Source: Phoronis australis (lineage: Eukaryota > Phoronida > Phoronidae). Taken from it: a stretch of DNA of 49,443 bases. Made by a program: the position numbers and the translations under genes. This document shows, one piece after another, positions 23,701 to 32,700 of this stretch. The number at the start of each line of letters is the position of its first letter. The first letter of the stretch is position 1. Location of the stretch: NCBI GenBank assembly GCA_002633005.1, contig NMRA01000855.1, forward strand, positions 70,472 to 119,914. The letters are read 5' to 3'. The notes below the pieces were generated by a model, which was given only the letters and a program-made list of their open reading frames with translations, did no database searches and was not told the DNA's origin.

Positions 23701-24526
23701 AGTTGCAAAAACTTAAGCAGGGTTAGATGTGCTAGATTTTGATTTAAGTTTTGTCACTAAAGTACTGCGAATAGAATTAAAGCTAGACAGCTTGAATTAG
23801 CATGTATTTTATTGTTGTATTACTGCACAGGTTCACTTGTATGCTTTCAGCCGTACAGATTGGCCGTACATTGTAAGTACTCTCCGTGAGGCATAACTAG
23901 TGAACCTGTGCAGTAATAAAACATTACTATGTAGTCTCAATTTAGAAACCGGTCACTATGGGCGCCGGTCTAACCCACAGGCACCTTTATCAGCTGATAA
24001 AGCCTGAAGGCCCTGAAGTTCTGAAGAGTGACTCGGAAGGTGCCTGGCTGTGGTCTAACCACATGCCTTGAAACCAATTCGTAACCTGTAGCTTATTGCA
24101 GTCAGTGTACCAACTACTTACCAGAGGTTAGTTTGTAAGAGGCTATTGATGGGTTATTATGAGTGATGAACTCCTGGAAAATGGTGTTCTAACCACAAGA
24201 AATCTAAACAAGAAGAGTGCTAAACTACAGACTCCTACCGTGGTAACCTTTGGGTTTGTGAATGACCCAGTGCTACTAGTGTCACATGACTGCCGAGGGT
24301 GACCTCTAGCGACGGAAGGTGAAAATGTGAAACTGAAAATATTCACCTGGTACAGAAAGACATGCTCTCGGTACAGTATACCTTTCACCTGCAAATAGTT
24401 ATTTAAAGACAGGTTGCATGACTAATCCTGTACCAGCGACAGTGAAAACATGTTACTGTAAAGTCCCGTTTCACTGACCTTTGCCCATTTATCGTTAGAG
24501 GTCGCGTCGTCTAGCGCCGCCGCCAT
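14575..24526 (-). CDS. CRYL1: CRYL1: lambda-crystallin / L-gulonate 3-dehydrogenase, complete, seven exons
   Basis: Exons 24526-24479, 22706-22621, 21049-20815, 18711-18550, 17536-17342, 16017-15912 and 14789-14575 join without a break into 348 codons ending TAA. From the internal Met of exon 2 onwards it is 320 residues, against 319 in human CRYL1, and collinear with it throughout. The enzyme oxidises L-gulonate to 3-dehydro-L-gulonate with NAD+ in the cytosol (glucuronate / pentose interconversion). Seen: an N-terminal Rossmann fold of the 3-hydroxyacyl-CoA dehydrogenase family with the NAD motif GSGLIG at residues 44-49 and the acidic Asp67 at the end of strand 2; ILSSSTS ending at Ser155; SHP with His176; IEL with Glu188; VLNRLQYA with Asn227. 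These positions correspond to the catalytic Ser, His, Glu and Asn described for the rabbit enzyme, so activity is expected. The C-terminal 3HCDH domain (about 226-300) ends in a typical RRQWRD motif. It lies head to head with GCC2. Confidence 0.95.
15912..16017 (-). CDS. CRYL1: CRYL1 exon 6
   Basis: 106 nt. Acceptor attttattag, donor G/gtaggt (phase 1). It encodes [35 protein letters not shown] and the first base of Gly, matching the human MRYAFIGPLETMHLNAEG segment of the C-terminal domain. Confidence 0.95.
16140..16745 (+). mobile_element. 3' part of the CTCF-motif repeat family
   Basis: Lies in the intron between CRYL1 exons 5 and 6. It follows the same sequence order as 18980-20580, with core phrases at 16403-16416 (decayed) and 16549-16562 (CCACTAGAGGGCAG, full match to the CTCF core consensus). 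It ends in the stem-loop aatatgtggacgcata near 16742. Confidence 0.8.
17342..17536 (-). CDS. CRYL1: CRYL1 exon 5
   Basis: 195 nt, 65 codons. Acceptor atttcag, donor GCT/gtatgt. [16 protein letters not shown] follows the His, then [19 protein letters not shown] with the catalytic Asn. The family hallmark NPPYY is intact. Confidence 0.96.
18112..18388 (+). repeat. Dispersed 280-bp repeat, copy 2
   Basis: Same orientation and nearly the same sequence as 9094-9378. It ends at ttttggac, about 160 bp from CRYL1 exon 4. Confidence 0.9.
18550..18711 (-). CDS. CRYL1: CRYL1 exon 4
   Basis: 162 nt, 54 codons, phase 0 at both ends. Acceptor attgtccag, donor CCT/gtaagt. It encodes [19 protein letters not shown], the MILSSSTS catalytic Ser motif and ends MVSHP with the catalytic His. 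Confidence 0.96.
18980..20580 (+). mobile_element. CTCF-motif repeat family, longest copy (about 1.6 kb)
   Basis: Begins agagcaacgcgcccatga (similar to 48231 onward) and ends with a run of ggacggacggacg and a stem-loop at about 20545-20575 (atgcgtccacatat / atatgtgggcgcat). Between them, sub-units of about 125-185 bp repeat as three alternating types, each carrying one 14-bp phrase of the form CCACTAGG.GGC.C. Phrase starts: 19049, 19199, 19339, 19524, 19667, 19796, 19941, 20087, 20247, 20371. No open reading frame of a known transposase. Lies in the intron between CRYL1 exons 3 and 4. Confidence 0.85.
20815..21049 (-). CDS. CRYL1: CRYL1 exon 3
   Basis: 235 nt. Acceptor tttttcag, donor CAG/gtaaag. 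It encodes [24 protein letters not shown] and a helix-rich stretch to CLNNAIFCQ, closely following the human GVIGRSWAMLFASGGFQV region. Confidence 0.96.
21050..22620. other. CRYL1 intron 2
   Basis: No exon or strong repeat recognised. 21595-21780 shows short inverted and direct motifs (cttcgatgagaccgaag; ttcatactaa ... ttagtatgaa), possibly a decayed small transposon. Confidence 0.4.
22621..22706 (-). CDS. CRYL1: CRYL1 exon 2
   Basis: 86 nt. Acceptor attgacag, then [12 protein letters not shown], then [16 protein letters not shown] and a split Ser; donor AG/gtatgt (phase 2). It carries the first strand of the NAD fold. The internal ATG (22670-22668) is the conventional start and may be used by an alternative transcript. 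Confidence 0.93.
23818..23918. repeat. Hairpin element with perfect 20-bp arms
   Basis: tattactgcacaggttcact at 23818-23837 is the exact reverse complement of 23899-23918, with about 60 bp between. Lies in CRYL1 intron 1. The size and AT-flanked arms suggest a miniature inverted-repeat element, but a structured RNA element cannot be excluded. Confidence 0.85.
24479..24526 (-). CDS. CRYL1: CRYL1 exon 1 (N-terminal extension)
   Basis: ATG at 24526-24524 followed by [16 protein letters not shown] and the donor AAG/gtcagt. The phase-0 join to exon 2 gives [20 protein letters not shown] with no stop. Usual CRYL1 proteins start near the Met in exon 2, so this adds 28 residues. The CpG-rich context and good start environment support a first exon. 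Confidence 0.7.
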
Positions 24527-24660
24527 CGAGGTGACGTTTCAGCTGTTTGGACTGCTTAGCAAGTGTCACGTTCCTCCTCCTCCAGAACGGAGATTATGAT
24601 GAGTGAAATCCGCGGTTTGTTGTGCTTGATTTTAATGATTCACGTTAAGTTGTCTTGCGT
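24527..24660 (-). promoter_or_regulatory. Putative CRYL1 5' UTR / promoter
   Basis: This lies immediately upstream of the CRYL1 start codon. A CpG-rich patch spans about 24500-24620, the start codon sits in a GCCGCCATC block (plus strand), and a CRE half-site TGACGT occurs at 24532-24537. No TATA box is evident. The transcription start is inferred, not seen. Confidence 0.4.
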
Positions 24661-24704
24661 CATTGTTATAATTTGCCGTTGTTTTACTCAGTGCTGTCGC
24701 CACT

Positions 24705-24761
24705 GTCTATATTTATAATCAGCCCCTCCACATCGTGGAGGGGCTGATTATAAATATAGAC
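24705..24761. repeat. Perfect palindrome, 27-bp arms, 3-nt loop
   Basis: 24705-24731 (gtctatatttataatcagcc and so on, ending ccctccac) is the exact reverse complement of 24735-24761, with loop atc. The inner half is GC-rich and the outer half AT-rich. Lies about 180 bp upstream of the CRYL1 start codon. Confidence 0.97.
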
Positions 24762-24765
24762 TGAT

Positions 24766-24828
24766 TTCTATAATATTATTAATTAATATCGTGGAGGCTC
24801 CACGATATTAATTAATAATATTATAGAA
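24766..24828. repeat. Perfect palindrome, 31-bp arms, 1-nt spacer
   Basis: 24766-24796 (ttctataatattattaatta ... cgtggag) is the exact reverse complement of 24798-24828, with the single base g at 24797. It begins 4 bp after the neighbouring palindrome and shares its cgtggag apex. A third related piece (gtggaggagctgatta) follows at about 24855. Confidence 0.97.
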
Positions 24829-26694
24829 TCTCGTTATTATACTTATAGTGTAACGTGGAGGAGCTGATTAAAGGTACCTGTGGTGCTGTGTGACTCAGTT
24901 AGACTCACATAGGCAATTACACTGCGGCGTCCACACGCAGGCGTTAGTATACTAGTAACCCCTTAAAACGACTTACTGGTACTCATTTCAAAATACAGCA
25001 AATAACTTCAAATGAGACATAATTGAAGTGTCCATGAAAATCTGAGTGCCATTTTGAGGAACCTGTTCATGGGCGGCGCAGCACTGAAATAAGTGGAGGA
25101 CTTTAGCCCCCCAACCCTTATGGTGTGCTGCCAATGCTGTTGAAGTCCAAGGGACACATTAATCTTACAAATTTCACCGGATATCTTCCCATGCTACTTT
25201 TTGAAAGTGCTGCCCACCACTCAAGGGCTTCGTTGAGTCTCGCATTTGTAATTGCCTATCTCGCGCGATGTCAACTGGAATACTTTAGTGGTTATCACAT
25301 GCACTGAAAATGTTAACGGCAACCAAAAAGTGAAGTTGGAATTGTTTGCATAAGTCATCTTGATTAACATGCTTCATCAAGGTTAATGTATAGTACCAGA
25401 AAGGATTGCTTTTTTGAGTGTAAAATGTATTCCGTAATCGTATTTTGGCTACCGCTTGTTTAAATTTCATGAGATGAGATTAGTACAGAAACTGGGGAGT
25501 GTTGTAGTCCCTGTGTAGCCGTGTAAAGGGGTTTGTGTTGCCTATTGTAGACAGTTCCACTGTCTCAACAGGCCCCAGGTATACAGTGGCAATCCCAGAG
25601 GACTGCCTTACATTGGAAGCTTTTCAATGAATTACGTATGCCTCACAATGATTAAACCATCCAAGTCATATTGCTATAAGTACTTTTTCCACATAGCAGG
25701 ACACCTCAGTAAGCGGTTGATGTCCTCAACTTTCATTTTTTTCGTACTGTCTTTCGTTCAGTTGCCCAAATTGCCAACTGGCATATACATATACATATAC
25801 ATATATATATATCATGGTTTGGCTACCTGGAGCTTTCCAATGTGACTTCAGATTGTGTTTGGTGACCTCAGTTTGTGTTTGGCGACTTTGATTTTTGGAA
25901 CTTGCATATGCGTCAAGCACTGTACGTGTACATAATATGTTAGGCTTCATTGGGTTGGCAGTGTTAGCTTCCTTTGTTGGACTCGTGTACCATGTGAGAT
26001 AGTGTGCATCGGTCTGTGTCATTATTGTCATTTGTTTTGAAATTGGCAGCGGCGTGACCTTCAGTAGTGGGGTTGTCAATGTCATTGTTTTCAATACTTT
26101 TGTATTGCGGTGTGTATTTGGCATTGGCGTGGTCTTCGATGTCATGCTTGTCCTTGGTAAAACTGTTGGTGTCCAAGCATGAGGGTCATCATCTGTGGAG
26201 ATCATGATCACCCTTCGGGTGCCTCTGCTTTAGTTAGCTTGACTAAGTGTGACTAAGTGTTGCTCTTAAGAGCACTTTCATCTTGCTTCTTACGCAAGTT
26301 AGAAGTAGTCTCAGCAGTGCTCGCAAAGAGGAATGACCTGAACGCTTATGAGCTGGGTCTGAACAAAACAAAGTTATACAATAGAAACTTAACTACTCAA
26401 AAGGCAAGATGGTGTACTATCTGTTTTGCTTCAAATTTCCCAGAAATTGTGGAAATGAACAATTTGGCCCAGTCACTGATACATGTATGATATGTGCATG
26501 TGAAACACTTGAACAAAAAAATATTGAATAGATGTATTAGAAGTGTAATGCAACATTAATTTTTTCTGTAGTTTCTAGTTACATAATTAAATATAATAAA
26601 AAATCTGAGGCTGCTCCACTTAACACTTTGATACACTGAGTATTTCTCTTTAGATCTGAAATCATTTAATTCATCAAGACCATTTTTTATTTAG
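24829..26694. other. CRYL1-GCC2 interval and upstream GCC2 region
   Basis: It should contain the GCC2 promoter and an untranslated first exon, since GCC2 exon 1 below has an acceptor (tttttatttag) just before it at 26694. I cannot place that first exon. A (at/ac) microsatellite lies at about 25780-25813. A coding-like minus-strand segment lies at 26176-25964 (see findings). Confidence 0.4.
25780..25813. repeat. Dinucleotide-rich microsatellite (tatacatatac type)
   Basis: About five atatac units followed by a pure (at) run. Nothing else is associated with it. Confidence 0.9.
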
Positions 26695-26717
26695 GTTATC
26701 TGACGAACTGAATCGAC

Positions 26718-26750
26718 ATGGCTGAGTCAACTCCAAAAGCAGGATCAAAG
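26718..26750 (+). CDS. GCC2: GCC2 coding exon 1
   Basis: MAESTPKAGSK, then donor AAG/gttggt (phase 0). The exon itself starts at 26695 after ttttttatttag, so 23 nt of 5' UTR precede the ATG. The start context gacATGG is favourable. Confidence 0.88.
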
Positions 26751-29700
26751 GTTGGTAACTATGTCCTGGTTATGACTTTCTTTATTCGTCAATTTGGGGG
26801 ATTTTGTCTATGGCATTGTTGTTTCTCAAATGCATTATGGGACGGTTGCCTGCTCGTAACCATGCAGTGAAATTGCAGGTACTCGTGGACATGTATTCTT
26901 GATTTATAACTTACTTCTTAGGTGGTGTTTTAGGTAGTTGCCAACTACATGTGATCTATTCGTGCCTTGAGAACCTTTTGTATGAAATATTTGCTAATCC
27001 GTATGTTATTTTGGTTGCTCACTTTTATTATTTTCCTTCCTCAATGCACTTGAAAATTGTCAACAGTGCTGTAGATGAAATCTTTGAATCCACAACCATA
27101 CACTGAGCTACGGTTTTACACAATTTCAGACCAAAATACTCGCTAAAATTACCTTTTTTCATTTATCAAGCTTTAACATTGTTGTGAATGCCCATAATTT
27201 TTCAAAGTACTTTCTGGTAGTAGCTTTGGTTCAGAACTTTGGAAGCTCTGAGTCAGATTCCTATGGATAGCGTCCCATTCAAGACGTGTTTGGCCAAAGA
27301 TGCCCGTTTCTGCATATCCTCCATATAATTAATCAAGATTTTAGGATAAGCTTGGACATTCTGTAGACAAGTTTGGTGAGATAGGACATATGGGAAGGAA
27401 ATTACTGGATCGTGGTTTTGGTCGTTTTCCTGAATTTTGGCTTCAAGTTTATTAAGCTTTGGTTGAAGAGGCTCGACGTGTTCACATAAAACGTTTTACA
27501 TTCTAGTTCTAATTTGAATCTCGATTGTTTTTAACAGTTGGACAGCCTTCCCAGAGAAGACCTGGTCAAGTTTGTTAAGAAACAGACTTTCTTACTGCAG
27601 AAAACAAAGGCAAAATGTGATGGTGAGTCTCCCACACTGTGTTAGTGTGATTGTAAAATGAACAGTAGTTATGTTTCTCCATGTTTATTGAAAGCTTTAA
27701 AATATGAGTGTATGTCTAGAAGCTATTTTTTCATTTCGTATCATTCCTGAACAAGCTAATATACTAAAAGTTTTGTTGTTCCTGAACTAACGAGAAAATA
27801 TACTAGCTTTGTTGTGTATTATTTATAGGCATCAACTGTCATATACTTTCCCTGATTTTCCTTTTTTTCAGAGTTGACGCTGCAAGTCGAATCACTTAAA
27901 AATTCAGCTGGTCATTCTCAAGATGATTCTAGGGTAAGAATTGGTTCCCACTAGAATTGTATCAATAGACTGTGCTCTTGATCCAATCCGATTTTTAGTA
28001 ACTAAAACTAAAACCGGTGCATTCCGCAAATGATCTTGCGGTGCACATGCCTATGTTTCATGCTAATGTCTTTCTATGAAAGTCACAACTTAGGGGTCTT
28101 TTTGAATCGTCTCCTGAAAACACCTGCATTAATTTCCTCAAATGCAACAAGGTCCCCTGCCAGATTGAAGCAGGTTGTTGAACATCATGATCTGAAACGT
28201 GCCAGGTTTGGTTTCCAGCATGTGTTCTCATTAATTTATTAAGATGTTTTGTTTTCTGTCCAAGGTTAAGACTTGCATAATGTCTGGTGTGGTGTTGTGC
28301 TTGATAAAGGTTGTTAGTGAGCTGTGAGGTTGCCATGTTGGCTTACATATGGTTTATAAAAACATCAAAAATGTCTGGCTCCACCATCTTGGGATACACA
28401 GGAGGTGGATCCACTCACTGTAGTCCCTGGCCAGTTTAAAATCACTGACTGCAACTTGAGATATGACCAGACGTGTGGATAGATCATATGCTCAAAGCCG
28501 TTGAAGGCATTGTCTTTCTTTTTGACCTATTTTTTACTGCTGGTTTGTTTGTAGACTGTTTAAATTATCATCACACATCTCATTTTTTCTTTTCTGTTAT
28601 GTTTTAGTCCACAGAAGTGTCAGAGGAGTTGTCAAAACTACAAGATGAAAATACAAGTTTACGTGCTGCTCATGAGGTGGCGCAAAAGCAGTCTGCAGAA
28701 CAAATGGCAGAAATGGATGAGAAACTACAGAATGTTCTGCGGCAAAATAAGGTTTGCTGTTGTATTAACACTGAGTCGAAATGCTTTATCTTTTTATTTA
28801 GGGACCAGATTGTAAAACGACTTCTTGGCAGGTGAAGTTCTCCTGAGCAATTTGTTGAGTGATATTCAAAACAGCCCCGAGTTTTAGCTGGCTAAGTCTA
28901 AGTATGAAGATGGAATCTCTGGCTTATTTGTATTCACATTAGAAAAATGTCTGTGCCTATTAGTATATAGATCAAGTGAGGTCACTTGAAGCTGAGTGGG
29001 TTGAATTTATTGCAGATTTCTAAAGTTTCTGTATTTTATCATTTATAAATAAATGCACAGTTAGCTAATGTCAGATAAGATCCTCAAAAAACCATCAAAG
29101 ATTCTTAGTTGGCACGCACCTCCAAATTCAGTCAAAAGTGTTGATGCAGCCATGAAATATAATGAGAACTGCGGACTTCCAATAGTCTCGCACTGAACTA
29201 TGGGGCTTGTCTAGTAATTAGCGCATTTGGATGATTCAAGATGCATGTGAAACACTGACATCAAGAGGTGATTGCGTGTTGTACATGTAGACAGTCTTTT
29301 GAGTAGTTGTGTTATGTGCCTTATTCCCAAGTGGCATGTTGATTTAGAGTGTAAAATACAGAAATCTTGATAATCCAAGCAGGTTAAATGATTTACAGTG
29401 CCAGTGAAAATGTTCGATTTTTAGAGACTTCACCTTCAGTTTTTTAAATTTTGTCATGGTTTGCATCTGACAGGCCATGGAAGAAGAAATCGAATGTCTG
29501 AAAATGAAAGATACGACACTTACGTCTACTTTACAATGCATGCAAGAGGAACAACGACGGTGGGCTGAGGAGAGTCAAGTAGGTTTACAATGCTAAATCT
29601 TTGTGGCAATAGTTGCAGAACTTTTTTGCCAGGTAATTCTTTCAAATATTGCTTGATACTGATATTCCAAAGTCCATTGCAAGAACATGACATTGTGGAA

Positions 29701-32700
29701 ACCTTTTAACCAGACATTCTCTCATGCATGCACACTTTAGGGGCAAGATTACAATTTTTAAGGTCATAAAAGAACCATAGGGGTCCATTTACTGTTGAAT
29801 TTGAGAAATTCACACTTGTTATAATAAAATGTATTTTTCTGTGTTATAATATTCTTTTGCAGATTTCAAACTTTTTTTTTAAACCAGTGAGACGTGTTCT
29901 TAATCTTTGAATATGGTTATCATTAAAGTTATTAGCAGGTTGAATGTATTGTGACCATTATGCATGCCAAAAACAACATCTGTCCAATTTAGACCTGAAG
30001 ACAAATTTACATTTTGATTGATCCAACTGCAGAACTTGACCTTGAACTTTGTCTCAAATATCTTGCTTGGATAACTGAGCTGGAATGGCATAAGTCCTGT
30101 CTTGGTAGAGGAAGTTGGAGAGAGAGAGAGTTCAATATTATGTAGTCGTAAGATGAACTTGTTCTAAGAAAGAGACTAATTACATTTTTATGTATGCTAC
30201 ATTCTCTCACTTCTTTTATGGAAATGTAGATCTCGAGTAAACATATGAATCCTCGAAGACGAAAATATTTATTACTTCTTCTTAAGATGTCTCATAATCA
30301 TTTATAAATACGCATCATTTTTGTGAAAATTATATGTTGCACTTTGCTTTAATTGCAAATTTCTAAGAAAACCTAAGTGGCAGTTGACTTCGTGTAATGG
30401 AGCAATGACACTGGCTTTAAAGATGTATTTGCATGTATAGAAGGAACTTAAGGGCAATGCTATTTGAACACCATCTATGCTAAACGAAGTGCAGTTGTAT
30501 TCATTGACAACTTGTAAATGTGAAAACAAAAAATTCTGCAAATAGGTGATCTTTGCAATTATGACGTACCGCATTATACAGTGTTGTTCTCCAACACCAC
30601 GTCACAATACTTACTGGACACAGTTGACTGATTTACGGCAGATCATTTTCGACACAAAACTCGTTCCTAAAAAATTTGGCAATTTTCAGCGTACTTCATA
30701 TTCACATCGTCGCTTTATGTTGTGTGTCTAACTAATTTGACCAAGCAATCGCAGAAATAAGGAATTAGCGTGCAAGTTCTCCGTTAAGAATTTATTAGAA
30801 ATGAATGCCTTTGTGTGTTATTTTTTCTCCAATATAGGCATATACCAATATTTTGGGTTGTTGACTTATAACATTCATGAATGTAATTACATTTGCATCT
30901 AGAATCCTATCTTTCCATGAAAATGAAAACCACATTAGTCCCACTATTGTGACATGAATGTATGCAATGAATAGACGTAAGTGTCGAGTAGCGGACAGTA
31001 GAAAGCTGCATACAAATATTGTACTGTGAACATCGTCAAAATATTTAATATATTCTAGTGGAAAGAAAGCCCTTCATAATTACAGACACTTGTATTGCAG
31101 GAATGGAAAGATCAAGTTGAAGTCCTCACATTAGCCAGAGACAATGCTTTGGATGCGCTGAAGGCCATGCAGGTTACCAAGTCAGAGTCGGACAGAGCTG
31201 ATGACAACAATAGCAAGGAAGAGATAGATCATTTGAATAGGCTCCTTGAGGTAACTCCTTGTAGAAGCTCTTGGACATATATGACATGGACTAGTACCTT
31301 AATGTTAAGTTTGGTGATGAAGTTCATAGCAAGAGTCGTGTAAGTTGGAGAAAATGCAGTGGAACACTGGATTTCCCATTTTTTGCAGCATCCTGGTGTG
31401 ATTGTTAATGTGAAGGTTTGGTTATTTCAGGGAAAATGCGTGATTAGATTCACAGGCAAAAGTTAGCTTTAATTTTGTCATTTCTTGTGTAGTAATATTG
31501 TTCCAGTGCCTTTTCTGTTTGATAAATTTAGAGGATCCTAGTCAAGTTGACATTTTAAATACGTGGGTTTTCAAGAAATTGGATGGATTCCCCCGTCCTC
31601 ACAAGTAATGAAAATTTACTCTGGACAGTCCAAGTTTATTGACCTTCAAATACAGATTATCCTGTTTCACTGTGACGGTGGGTGTTTGCCTGTCCCAGCG
31701 CTGGGCAATTTGAACATATTAACTTGTAAAAAGATTGTACATGGGATACCAAAGTCCCATGTTCAGTATCATAAGACTTAAAGTGCAAGGAAGACACAAA
31801 TGCCATTTCCATGGTGACTAGACTTCCAAATGTTTCTGATCTGTATATCCACACCAGTTCTCAAGATTTACATGACGTAATATTGCCACAACCAATCAAA
31901 GCCACGAATGCCAAGGTATGCCAGTTGATCCAAGCAGATTGACATCAGTCCGTCAATGGCATAGTACCTGACATTGTGCTCTGCGGCTGTATAAATTTAA
32001 TACCATCTCATGTTCTACTGGACTATCAACCATGAAATACAGCTGCACTAATTCTGCGTTTGCACAATATGCAATTCACCAGCTCTAATTCTAGTCTTGT
32101 ACAAACATCGTTTAAGAGCATTATTCCGAGTTACAGGAAGGTAGCGTAAAGCTCACTTTTTGTGATTTTTTAGAATATGAAAGCATTAATTTTGGATAAT
32201 TCATGTTAGCCAAATACCATCATATAGTTCACTCTTTCTTGTAGGAAAAAAGTCAACATGTTGTCAGTTTAGAGAAGGAAATTTCAACTTTAAAAGGAAC
32301 CATCCAAACGCTTGAAGATTCAGTGCAGTCAGTGACAAGGTTGTCCTCAGACCTGGAACTGGCCAATAGTCAACTAGCAGAGATGTCGACTCGATACAGT
32401 CTTTGCGCACAAGAGAAAGACAATTTTGAATTAATTGCTAAAGATAAGGAGTTGGAAAGTGTACGACTGAATGGTGAAGTGGAACGACTGCAGAGTGAAA
32501 ACAGTTCATCAAGTAAACAGTTGACTGAGTTAGAACAGTCTTCAGCAGGTTTAAAGTCTGATCTTAGTCAATCTCTTGAGGACAAAGAAAAGTTAAGTTT
32601 ACTAGTGCAAGAACTTGAGAGTGAACTGAAAACTGCTCAAGAATCTGTCCATTTGTCTGAAGATGTTGCCCAGTCTTTAAAAACTGAACTGGCTGCAAGA

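Noticed and set aside
25285-26211. 161-codon minus-strand frame (26211-25726)
   Set aside because: It runs through the at/ac microsatellite and has Thr-rich low-complexity composition; the overlapping shorter frame looks more coding-like and is reported instead.
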